This document shows positions 34,746-43,154 of a stretch of 64,000 nt of DNA, piece after piece. The translations under genes were made by a program, and so were the position numbers. The notes beneath the pieces are model-generated. The model was not told the origin of the DNA, did not search any database, and saw nothing but the letters and a program-made list of their open reading frames with translations. The stretch lies in assembly GCF_010119935.1 (NCBI RefSeq), contig NZ_CP048209.1:5435501-5499500 (forward strand). Direction: 5' to 3'. This DNA is from Paenibacillus lycopersici. GTDB lineage: Bacteria; Bacillota; Bacilli; Paenibacillales; Paenibacillaceae. Each line of letters starts with the position of its first letter. Positions within the stretch are counted from its first letter, which is position 1.

Positions 34746-34787
34746 CATATGACTCAACAGCACCAAGCACCAAGTACGCACTCCGCA

Positions 34788-35783
34788 TCAAGCGACCCGG
34801 AGCACGAACGGCGCCGTGACGACCTGGCCTTCGTATTGGAACTGCGCCCACAGCTTATATAGGCCAGCCTTCGGGAATTCCGCGTGAAACATGACGCTGG
34901 AAGCGGTGCTCATCTCCTCGGCCGCATGCACGTGCACGTACTGCTCCGCCTTCTCGTCCAGCACCACGCAATGGCCGGACGTGCCCAAGTACGGCTCCAG
35001 CGCGATCCGCTCGCCCGTCCCCGCCTTCCGCAGCGTGAACGCCAGCATCGCCATCTCGCCCGCTTTCAGCTCATTCAGCTGCGGCATGGCCGTCAGCCGG
35101 ATCTCAAGGCCGTTCACGGTTACGTACGGCGATTCTTTCGGCAATTCGCTCGACGTGCCGTTCGGCGAACCGTTCAGCATGTCGTTCGGCGTGCCTTCTT
35201 TGGCGCTCTCCTTGGAGCCTTCCCGTGAGCCGCCCTGCGGGACATTCACCGCCACAAGGGCTTGCGCCGCCTGCTCCGGTCCGCTTACGTCCATCCATTG
35301 CCGGTGCACGGTCAAGCCTTTGCCGTCCGGCATGAATTCCGAGACGAGCAGGAACGGTCCGCCCTGCGGAAACGTCAGCTTCACCCGGAACTTCCCCTGC
35401 CCCTCATACTCGGGATGCAGATGCTGGAACGCGGACAAGTCTTTGCTGACGACGATGAAATGCAGCCGCTTCGTCATGTCGTCCGCGAAGTCGCCGACCG
35501 GCCGGCCGGACGGATCAAGCACCTGCAGCGTTAACGACGTTTCGCTGCCTGCCGCCGGTTGGCCGCCTTCAGCCTCCACCGATACAACGTATCCCCGATC
35601 GGTGACGTTGCCCATCTGGCCGGCCTGCTGCAAATAATGCAGCAGGCCCCTGGTCGGCGGGTTCGCTTCCACGCTGCTCATCGTGCCGCTTCCGCAGCCG
35701 GTCAGCAGTGCCGGCAGGACCGACAATGCCAGCAGCGCCAGCAGTCCGGCCGCGCTTCGGCGGGAGCTTGCCACGAAACCCAT
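34788..35783 (-). CDS. Lipoprotein with His-motif (YtkA-like) domains
   Basis: 331 residues from the ATG at 35783; the open frame extends further but overlaps the upstream gene. A lipoprotein signal (LLALLALSVLPALLTGC) gives a lipid-anchored Cys at about 31. Two beta-rich domains follow. The first holds FIVVSKDLSAFQHLHPEYEG; the second holds GTSGHCVVLDEKAEQYVHVH. Both end in a Gly/Phe/Lys-type strand pair (KFRVKLTFPQGGPF and MFHAEFPKAGLYKLWAQF). His-x-His-Pro patterns like these are common in copper-related secreted proteins, so metal binding is plausible but not shown. A Ser/Gly/Asn-rich linker joins the domains. Translated 7 bp after the His-rich membrane protein. Confidence 0.78.
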   Translation of the reverse strand: MGFVASSRRSAAGLLALLALSVLPALLTGCGSGTMSSVEANPPTRGLLHYLQQAGQMGNVTDRGYVVSVEAEGGQPAAGSETSLTLQVLDPSGRPVGDFADDMTKRLHFIVVSKDLSAFQHLHPEYEGQGKFRVKLTFPQGGPFLLVSEFMPDGKGLTVHRQWMDVSGPEQAAQALVAVNVPQGGSREGSKESAKEGTPNDMLNGSPNGTSSELPKESPYVTVNGLEIRLTAMPQLNELKAGEMAMLAFTLRKAGTGERIALEPYLGTSGHCVVLDEKAEQYVHVHAAEEMSTASSVMFHAEFPKAGLYKLWAQFQYEGQVVTAPFVLRVA

Positions 35784-35790
35784 GGCCGCC

Positions 35791-36852
35791 TCAGCCCCTT
35801 GCCGGCTGCTTCTGCGAGGCAAGCAGATGCAGCCCCATCGATAACAGCGTCGCTTCGACGATCGAACCGGCCCAAAACTCCTGCTCCCAGCCGATGCCGT
35901 CGGAGATCGCCATCCACGCGAAGTAGAAACTCCAAAGCGCGATCGGCACCGCGGCCGCAATGACCCGTTCGGCCATGACGCGACCTTCCCCCGCCCGCAG
36001 CGCCCGATATAGAATATCGCCCACCAGGCCGGCCCCGAGCGCGACGAAGATCGACGGGTAGTTCTGGAAGCCGTCCAGCACGTTCATCATGACCGAGACG
36101 AGCGTAAACAGCGCCGTCATCGTACCTGCCGGAAGCGTCCAGCGCTTCATGAGCAGGAACACGGGGAACATGTACACGAGCGTGTCGATCAGAATAAAGA
36201 CCAGGCCGCGCGTTTTGTTCATTTCATCCAGCAAGCCGCCTCCGCCGAACTGGTAATCGTACCAGAGCATCGTCGACTTGGCCGGCAGGTTGTAGCGGAA
36301 GATCCAGGCGTACATCAGGAAGAAGCTGACGGCGCCCGTCGTCACGACGAGCGACAGGAATGCCGGCGTGAACGCGCGCCAATCCGGCTTCGCGAGCTTC
36401 TCGTTATACCAGCCGGCGCGGAACGGGCTTGACAGGATCAGCAGCCCGCCGAGCAGCAGGATCAGATGCGTCGGACTGAGAAGGGCCGCAATATCTTTCT
36501 CGATGCCGAATACCGTGTGCCAGTACATGTCGCCGAGTCCGCCGATGAGGAAAATAACGACGCCGATAAGTCCAAGGCCATATCCGACCGGTGCCGCCTT
36601 CGTCCAGGACAGCCCGGTAGCCTTCTTCGACTGGAACAGCAGCCAGCCCATCCAAGCCGCCGACGCAAGATACCCTGAATACAAGATGGCATGCCATGGG
36701 GTGAAGAACGTCTCCACGACGCCGTGATTATGCGCGAAGCCGTCGATGAATATGCCCCCGATGAGCCAGATGCCGAACAGAATCGTCATGTAATCCTTGC
36801 TCGTGGCCACGCGGACCGACGGCCGCCCGGCCTGTGCCAACATAACTTCCAT
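35791..36852 (-). CDS. Eight-helix membrane protein with conserved-looking His pairs
   Basis: 353 residues, about eight membrane helices. Polar clusters with His and Asp sit at helix edges: DGFAHNHGVVETFFTPWHA, GDMYWHTVFGIEKD and SPTHLILL. Such residues inside a membrane protein could bind a metal or haem. I cannot name the family. It is followed after 7 bp by the His-motif lipoprotein gene, so the two products probably work together at the membrane. GGGGGG ribosome site upstream of the ATG. Confidence 0.72.
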   Translation of the reverse strand: MEVMLAQAGRPSVRVATSKDYMTILFGIWLIGGIFIDGFAHNHGVVETFFTPWHAILYSGYLASAAWMGWLLFQSKKATGLSWTKAAPVGYGLGLIGVVIFLIGGLGDMYWHTVFGIEKDIAALLSPTHLILLLGGLLILSSPFRAGWYNEKLAKPDWRAFTPAFLSLVVTTGAVSFFLMYAWIFRYNLPAKSTMLWYDYQFGGGGLLDEMNKTRGLVFILIDTLVYMFPVFLLMKRWTLPAGTMTALFTLVSVMMNVLDGFQNYPSIFVALGAGLVGDILYRALRAGEGRVMAERVIAAAVPIALWSFYFAWMAISDGIGWEQEFWAGSIVEATLLSMGLHLLASQKQPARG

Positions 36853-36973
36853 CCCTACTCGCCCCCCTCGTCGTTGAACCCAGCGCTCTTGCGACTCTCG
36901 AAATTAGCGCTTGCATTTCCAGTTTACCTTGCCTGGAGCCGAGATGAAAGAGGGATCCCGATCAAATGGCGAC

Positions 36974-37010
36974 AACGAATAAGCCCCTGCGTCGCAAGGG
37001 CTTGTTCGTT
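36974..37010. terminator. Hairpin between the GH36 gene and the membrane-protein gene
   Basis: AACGAA plus AAGCCC pair with GGGCTT plus TTCGTT. No T-run, so it may be a weak terminator for the galactosidase transcript. Confidence 0.5.
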
Positions 37011-37077
37011 AAGGTCTATTCGCAAACGAATCGCGGATCGTCGCCATTGATTCGTGCTCGATTGGCGTGTACTTCGC

Positions 37078-37152
37078 ATCCTACTTTCTATTCGCTCTCT
37101 GAGCACACTCTACACTCTGTTCGCTCTCAGTTCGCTCTCTGCTCGCTCTACC
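37078..37152. repeat. Low-complexity TTCGCTCTCT-like repeats
   Basis: Imperfect repeats of TTCGCTCTCT and CACTCTAC just past the GH36 stop codon. The rest of the 316-bp gap (36853-37168) has no gene. Confidence 0.65.
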
Positions 37153-37168
37153 CGCGTGTTATTCACGT

Positions 37169-39292
37169 TCAGATCGCGTCCGAGGACTGCTGCGGCCGCT
37201 TCCGAAGCATGATTAACCGCGCCGAATCGCGCTGCGGCAGCGAGACGCACAGCGTGCCCGATACAGCGTCCCAATCCGTTACTGCGTCCGTATCCGCAGC
37301 GGGATAAGCACAGCTGAAATCGTGCTTGTCATAATCCGCCGCGTCCGGCAGCGACAGCGGAATATCGATCCGGCTCCGCTCGTCGTCCAGGCGCCATACC
37401 GCAAGCAGATAGCGGTTGTCCGTCTCCAGCAGCAGGCAAGTATAGCGGCTGGCGAACGTCGGCAGACCCAGCGGCCAGGAAGCGACCGCGCCGGGCAGCT
37501 CTTCGCGAATCGACTTGTAGAACGCGATCGCTTCGCGGACGAGCTCACGGCCGCGGCCGCTCACCTGAGGCAGCTGTCCGCCCAGGAAGACGCGGAACGG
37601 AATGACGTTCACCATATTGAAGATGACGGCCTCGTCGTCCGAGCCGGCAAGCGGATACGACCAGATGCCCGCTTGCTCCGGAGGGACGACGGACGGGCTC
37701 GCCGCGGCGATAAGCCCCATCAGCCGGTAATCCATCTGGTCGCTGACGGACTGTACGCTGAACCTCGACAAAGTCGCGTAGTCCATGCGCATGCCGCCGC
37801 TCGCGCACGATTCCACGACCAGCTCCGGATGCCGCGCGAACAACCGGTCGACCCAGCGCAGGTAGGCGCGGTTGTGTTCGAGCAGACCGTCGCCGAAGCT
37901 GTCTGCGCCGCGGTCGGTGCCGATGCCCGAGTTCTGATTGTAATCGAACTTGAAATACCCGATGCCGAAATCGCGAATCAGCCGGTCGACCGTCTCGTCG
38001 GCGTGCTTGACGACGTCCGGATGGCGGAAGTCCAGCTGATATCGCCCCATGTCCAGAACCGGCCGGCCGCGGCGGCTGAAGAACCATTCCTGCGGCACTT
38101 TGCCTACGAGCGGGCTTGCCTTGTCCACGGACTCCAGCTCGAGCCATAAACCGGGCACCATGCCTCTGGAGCGAATATATCCGATCATGGCGCCAAGACC
38201 CTCTTCGAAACGGCTCGTCGACGGCAGCCATTCGCCGAGGCTGTCCTCGTACCAGCCGGCATCGATGCAGAAGATTTCGCAGCCCGCTTCGGCGGCCGCA
38301 TCTACGACCGGCTTCAGCTTCTCCGTGGTCGGGTCGCCCCACAGGCAATGCATGAAATCATTGAAGATAACCGGCAGCTTCCGGTTATCCTCATTCCGGC
38401 GGCGTACGGTCCGAAGATAAGCCGTCAGGCTGTTCGCCGCTTCGGTCAAGCCGCCGCGCACGGCACCGACCGCGGCAGGCACGGAGACGAACGTCTCTCC
38501 GGGCTGCAGCCGCTTGAACCACTGCGTCTCGGCATCGGTCGGGCCGCTGAGCCGGACGCAGAGCTGATGCACCTCCGCATCGCCGACTTCCCACTGCCAT
38601 GAGCCGTTATGCTCGATCTGCCAGAACAAACTCGTATTCGTTTCGGTATTTTCCAACACGGCAATCGGTAATTTCTCGGCGGACGACCATGTGCCGATGG
38701 AGCAAACGTTCAATCGGTTGACGGAATGGTGGAACGCCCGGAACAGCCCGAGGTCCGGCAGCGAGTTCTCCTTCCACTGGACTTCGCCGCACCATGTATT
38801 GTGCGCGATATGAATTCGCATTTTGTCATCCCACAGACGTTCGCCTTCGCCTGCCGCGCCGCCGTATGCGAACGTAGAGACATACTCCAGCGGCAGCTCC
38901 CTGCCGCCGTCGTTACGCAGCTCCGTCCGCACGCGGGCCAGCGGCAGTCCGCCGTAGAATTGAAAATGGCTGACGGCGGTCAGGCCTGTGACCGGGTCAT
39001 GCTGTTCGATCGCCAGCGAGGAACCGCCCGCCGATTCCTCCGTCCGGTGAGACCGGTAGACGAGGCGGCCGCCGGGCATCGTGCCGGCATGCTTCAGCCC
39101 GTGATGGATGAATGTATCTTCACCGGTGCATTGCACTTCGACAAGCCGCCTGTTCGCGTACGACTTGGCGTCGAGTTCTTGCCCTGCATATTCGGGAACG
39201 CCAAAGTAAAGCAACTTGACTTCTCCCGCTTCCGTAATCTCGACGATCAGCTCCAGCCCGTCGGCGCTATGGCGAATTCGCTTGTTTGTCAT
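37169..39292 (-). CDS. Alpha-galactosidase (GH36)
   Basis: 707 residues. An N-terminal beta-sandwich (about 1-300) precedes the catalytic barrel. The catalytic nucleophile Asp is in GYFKFDYNQNSG, the acid/base Asp in SVSDQMDYR, and VVESCASGGMRMDYA is the family signature between them. No signal peptide, so intracellular. It would release galactose from imported alpha-galactosides such as melibiose or raffinose fragments; family members with alpha-N-acetylgalactosaminidase activity exist. Last gene of the transporter cluster on the same strand, 89 bp after the second permease. Confidence 0.93.
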   Translation of the reverse strand: MTNKRIRHSADGLELIVEITEAGEVKLLYFGVPEYAGQELDAKSYANRRLVEVQCTGEDTFIHHGLKHAGTMPGGRLVYRSHRTEESAGGSSLAIEQHDPVTGLTAVSHFQFYGGLPLARVRTELRNDGGRELPLEYVSTFAYGGAAGEGERLWDDKMRIHIAHNTWCGEVQWKENSLPDLGLFRAFHHSVNRLNVCSIGTWSSAEKLPIAVLENTETNTSLFWQIEHNGSWQWEVGDAEVHQLCVRLSGPTDAETQWFKRLQPGETFVSVPAAVGAVRGGLTEAANSLTAYLRTVRRRNEDNRKLPVIFNDFMHCLWGDPTTEKLKPVVDAAAEAGCEIFCIDAGWYEDSLGEWLPSTSRFEEGLGAMIGYIRSRGMVPGLWLELESVDKASPLVGKVPQEWFFSRRGRPVLDMGRYQLDFRHPDVVKHADETVDRLIRDFGIGYFKFDYNQNSGIGTDRGADSFGDGLLEHNRAYLRWVDRLFARHPELVVESCASGGMRMDYATLSRFSVQSVSDQMDYRLMGLIAAASPSVVPPEQAGIWSYPLAGSDDEAVIFNMVNVIPFRVFLGGQLPQVSGRGRELVREAIAFYKSIREELPGAVASWPLGLPTFASRYTCLLLETDNRYLLAVWRLDDERSRIDIPLSLPDAADYDKHDFSCAYPAADTDAVTDWDAVSGTLCVSLPQRDSARLIMLRKRPQQSSDAI

Positions 39293-39381
39293 CTTGTTTC
39301 ACTCTCCTCGAATGGGTATGCTTGCGAGCCGTTCCCTGGACCGGCCGGAGCCGGCGCCTTCCGCGAAACGATTCGTCTGCG

Positions 39382-40263
39382 TTATTCCTTGACGCTTCCG
39401 AGCACGATGCCCTTCACGAAGAAACGCTGCAGGAACGGATATACGAGCAGGATCGGCAGCGCGCCGACCACGATCTGGGCCGCCTTGCTCGTCCGGTTCG
39501 AGATTTCGCCCATCATCTGCACGTCCTCCTGCTTCACGTGCGAGAAGTCCATCTGAATGACGACAGTCTGCAAATAACTCGAGAGCGGATAGTGCTCCAC
39601 CCGGTTCATCAGAAGCATGCCGTCGAACCACGAGTTCCAATGCGTCACCATCGTGAACAGCAGCACCGTCGCGAGCGCGGGCATCGAGATCGGCACGTAG
39701 ATGCGCCACATCGTCGTCCAATGGCCGGCACCGTCGATGAAGGACGATTCTTCGAGCTCCTTGGGCAAATTACGGAAGAAATTGAGCAGCAGAATCACGT
39801 TAAACACCGGGACGGCGCCGGGCAGGATCAACGCGAGCGGGCTGTCGATGAGACCGAACATTTTGATGGTCATGTACCATGTAATCAGACCGCCGTTGAA
39901 CAGGATCGTGAACACGAAGATCCAGACGTACACCGTTCGCGCGCGCAGCTTCGCCACGTCCTTGGACAACGGATACGCGACCATGATCGTGAGCAGCATA
40001 TTGAGGAGCGTGCCGCCGATCACCCGCACCAGCGTGTTGCCGAACGTGCGGAGGAACACCGCATTGTTAAGAATGTATTGATAGGACTTCAGCGTGAACC
40101 CGACCGGCCAGAACGTGACTTTGCCCGCTACGACGGCGGAGCTCTCGCTGAACGAGACCGCGATGATATTGACGAAAGGCATCAGGCACAGCAGGCCGAG
40201 GGCGATCAGGAACAGATAGTTAAACAGTTGAAAAACCCTGCGGGACGGCGAAATAATATGCAT
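39382..40263 (-). CDS. Carbohydrate ABC transporter permease (LplC/YtcP type)
   Basis: 293 residues, six membrane helices. The EAA loop that contacts the ATPase is ELEESSFIDGAGHWTTMWRI. C-terminus RFFVKGIVLGSVKE is typical of this CUT1 subgroup. It forms a heterodimer with the permease encoded 15 bp upstream. No ATPase gene is present, so a shared MsmX-like ATPase elsewhere is expected. Confidence 0.92.
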   Translation of the reverse strand: MHIISPSRRVFQLFNYLFLIALGLLCLMPFVNIIAVSFSESSAVVAGKVTFWPVGFTLKSYQYILNNAVFLRTFGNTLVRVIGGTLLNMLLTIMVAYPLSKDVAKLRARTVYVWIFVFTILFNGGLITWYMTIKMFGLIDSPLALILPGAVPVFNVILLLNFFRNLPKELEESSFIDGAGHWTTMWRIYVPISMPALATVLLFTMVTHWNSWFDGMLLMNRVEHYPLSSYLQTVVIQMDFSHVKQEDVQMMGEISNRTSKAAQIVVGALPILLVYPFLQRFFVKGIVLGSVKE

Positions 40264-40278
40264 GCCGGTTGCCCCTTT

Positions 40279-41178
40279 CTAGAAAATTCTGTAGTTGGCG
40301 AAGCGATAGGCAAGCCAATACGAAATCGTGATCAGAACGAACGATACGGCGGATTTGAACAAGCCGATGGCCGTGGCGAGGCTGTATTGGAAGTTTTGCA
40401 GCCCCATCCGGTAAATCATCGTATCCAGGATGTCGCCGCGTTCATAGACGGATGGGCTATATAAAACGAATACCTGCTCGAATCCGGCATTCAGTACGTT
40501 TCCGAGACTTAGCGTCGCCAGCAAAACGATAATGGGCAGCACGCCGGGCAGCGTAATGTGCAGCGTCTGTTTCCAACGGTTCGCGCCGTCGACGACGGCG
40601 GCTTCGTACAGCGTCGGATTGATGCCCGTGATGGCGGCGAGATACACGATCGTGTTGAAGCCGAATTCCTTCCACACGTCCGAGGCGACGAGCACCTTCG
40701 GGAACCAGCCGTTATCGCCCAAGAAATAGATCGGCTCGATGCCGAAATGGCCGAGGAATGAATTGACGATGCCGTCGGTCGGCGACAGGACGTCGACCAG
40801 AATGCCGCCGAGAATGACCCAGGACATGAAATGAGGCAAATAGATGAGCGTCTGGATGCCGCGCTTGACGAACATGCGGTTCACTTCGTTCAGCAGCAGC
40901 GCGACGATGATCGGAAAGATCAGGCCCGCGATGATTTTCAGCACGGCGATATAAATCGTGTTCCAAATGACCTGTTTGGTATCCGGCAGCAGGAAAACTT
41001 TACGAAAGTTATCGAAGCCGGCCCAATCGGAGCCGAACCAGCCGTGGAAAGGGGTGAATTTCTGGAAGGCGAACACGAGGCCCGCCATCGGGATGTAACT
41101 GAACATGATGATGAGGACCAGGCCCGGCACGAGCATCGCGTGCAAGGGGATCTCTCTTCTTAACTTCGCAAATCGCAT
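40279..41178 (-). CDS. Carbohydrate ABC transporter permease (LplB type)
   Basis: 299 residues from the ATG at 41178, with GGTGG 7 nt upstream; the longer open frame upstream is repetitive, non-family sequence. Six helices, with FGFNTIVYLAAI and the EAA loop LYEAAVVDGANRWKQTLHI. Partner of the following permease. A 185-bp gap separates it from the binding-protein gene. Confidence 0.92.
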   Translation of the reverse strand: MRFAKLRREIPLHAMLVPGLVLIIMFSYIPMAGLVFAFQKFTPFHGWFGSDWAGFDNFRKVFLLPDTKQVIWNTIYIAVLKIIAGLIFPIIVALLLNEVNRMFVKRGIQTLIYLPHFMSWVILGGILVDVLSPTDGIVNSFLGHFGIEPIYFLGDNGWFPKVLVASDVWKEFGFNTIVYLAAITGINPTLYEAAVVDGANRWKQTLHITLPGVLPIIVLLATLSLGNVLNAGFEQVFVLYSPSVYERGDILDTMIYRMGLQNFQYSLATAIGLFKSAVSFVLITISYWLAYRFANYRIF

Positions 41179-41363
41179 GAGTGTTCCACCACCTTGTTTT
41201 CTTCCTGCTTGCTTCCTTGCGTTGCGTTGTTCTTGCTTTCTTGCGTTGCTCTTTCTTCCTTGCGCGTCTTCGTCCGCGAATGACAAGAGGGAGGCTCCGT
41301 AAGACGCACTCCCTCCTGCCGATTCCGCTATCGCGTTACGCGTTCTCCGGCGAATGCCGAAGC
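41179..41363. other. Gap with low-complexity CTTGCGTTG repeats and a possible hairpin
   Basis: Between the binding-protein and permease genes. A GAGGGAG/CTCCCTC stem near 41287-41316 could reduce read-through, which would give more binding protein than permease. CTTGCGTTG-like repeats fill 41200-41265. Confidence 0.45.
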
Positions 41364-43058
41364 TTACTTGTTGACCATGTCCGTTACTTCTTGCGTAATC
41401 TCCTTGCCGCCTAGCGCGTTCCACGTGTCGACGAACTTGTCGAACTCGTCGATCGGAGCGGCGCCCATAATGATCTTGGTGAACGTCTCCTTCTCCAGCT
41501 TCACGAGCGCGGCCCAGTTCTCGCCCATGGTCTTCGTCTGTCCGGCCAGTACGCTCGTGACGAGACCGTCATTGTTGTACATGTTCAACAATTGCTGGAA
41601 CGCGTCGAACTGGCGGGCCTGCGGCCAATAATCCATGTTGCGGTCCTTGTTGAAGGCGCGGATCGGTTCGAATTTATCCGTCTCCGCAAGCATTCCCTTG
41701 GTGATCTCCGGGTCGTCCTTCTCGAGCGCATCCTTCAGCTTCGTGATCGAATCGGCGATCATATCGTTGCCGAGCGTGGAGGAGACGACGGCGTACTTGT
41801 ACGTCTCGATCCGGGTATCCCCGTCCTGCACGATGTTGAACGGCGAGTTCGGATCGACCGGCGCTTGGTACATTTTCTCCTGCTGCATGTTCAGCAGCTT
41901 GACGATCGCCTCAGGATGCTTGAAGTTCTTGTTCACGGCAAAATACGTCGTCGTCGCGAACGCAACTCCTCCCTTCGCCGGCTGATCGTCGATGGACGGC
42001 AGCGCGTACGGCTTCCATTCCATCCCCGGGTTCTGCTTCTTGCCGTCGATGATCGGGAAGTAAGGCATCCAGTTCTCGCCGTACATGATGCCGAGCTTGT
42101 TCGAAGCGATGCTCTCGCCGATCTTGGCGCCGTCCTTGACCCCGAACTCCTTATCGATTTGGCCGTTCTTGTACAGCTCCTGCAGCTTGCCGAGCGCCGC
42201 TTTCATTTCCGGCTTCGTGCTGCCGTACTGCACGGTGCCGTCCGCATTCTTCACCCAAATCCATGGATAGGCGTGATAGCCGTTAGCGAATCCGGAGATG
42301 AGGCCGATGCCGCCGGTATACAGGTCCTTGGTCAGGCCGAGCCCGATCGTATTCTTCTTGCCGTCGCCGTCCGGATCCTGATTGACGAAAGCGTCGGAGA
42401 TCGCGAACACGTCCTGCATCGTCTTCGGTTCGGGCAGGTTCAGCTTCTTGAGCCAATCGGTTCGAATCCAGAGGAGGCTCGGATTGTACAGGTTGGCGCT
42501 TACGCCCGGCAGCGCGAGCAGCTTACCGTCGAACGTGGCGGACTGCAGGCCGAGGCCGCCGTCGCTGTTCACCAGCTTCTTCGTCAGCTCGCTGCCGTAT
42601 TGATCGAACACGCCCGCCAAATCGGCGAGCTCTCCCGCGTTCGCAAGCTGCTGCAGCTGCGTCGCGTTCACGACGAACATATCCGGCAAATTGCCCGAAG
42701 CGATAGCGACGTTCATCTTCTGATCGTAGGTCTCGCCTTCCTCCGCCGTCCAATCCGTCACGACCTTGATGCCGAGCTTGTCCGAATATTCGCGGCTCCA
42801 TATATTATCGTCGAGGCTGTCGCCGTCCGGATACTTCCAGTTCTGACTCGACGGCCGCGCGAATTTGATTTCGACCGGCGTCTCGTATTTCCCCATCGGA
42901 TCGATCGCGCCCTGCGACGCGTTCTCCGCGCCGGCGTTCCCGTTCGCCGCTTCTTGTCCGTTATCTGCGTTATTCCCCGTGCTACCGCATGCCGCAAGCA
43001 GCATTGTCGCCGTCAGCAAGACGCCTGCCGCCGGTTTGCGCATCTTGTCCCACATCAT
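41364..43058 (-). CDS. Sugar ABC transporter solute-binding lipoprotein
   Basis: 564 residues from the ATG at 43058 (GGGGGG upstream); the frame extends 23 codons further without a site. Lipoprotein signal ending LLAACGS, then a Asn/Gly/Ala linker. The body has the fold of family 1 binding proteins of the large LplA/YtcQ type (IASGNLPDMFVVN, LLALPGVSAN, LGIMYGENWM). It would capture an oligosaccharide outside the membrane. The gene context with GH36 suggests alpha-galactosides. Confidence 0.92.
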   Translation of the reverse strand: MMWDKMRKPAAGVLLTATMLLAACGSTGNNADNGQEAANGNAGAENASQGAIDPMGKYETPVEIKFARPSSQNWKYPDGDSLDDNIWSREYSDKLGIKVVTDWTAEEGETYDQKMNVAIASGNLPDMFVVNATQLQQLANAGELADLAGVFDQYGSELTKKLVNSDGGLGLQSATFDGKLLALPGVSANLYNPSLLWIRTDWLKKLNLPEPKTMQDVFAISDAFVNQDPDGDGKKNTIGLGLTKDLYTGGIGLISGFANGYHAYPWIWVKNADGTVQYGSTKPEMKAALGKLQELYKNGQIDKEFGVKDGAKIGESIASNKLGIMYGENWMPYFPIIDGKKQNPGMEWKPYALPSIDDQPAKGGVAFATTTYFAVNKNFKHPEAIVKLLNMQQEKMYQAPVDPNSPFNIVQDGDTRIETYKYAVVSSTLGNDMIADSITKLKDALEKDDPEITKGMLAETDKFEPIRAFNKDRNMDYWPQARQFDAFQQLLNMYNNDGLVTSVLAGQTKTMGENWAALVKLEKETFTKIIMGAAPIDEFDKFVDTWNALGGKEITQEVTDMVNK

Positions 43059-43154
43059 GTTGTCCCCCCAGATCTTATTGAGTGCGTTCGTCCCTTGTTT
43101 ATTATAGGTGCCGATCCGGATGGCCATCTACTCGCCGATTTCGACATTGCACTA

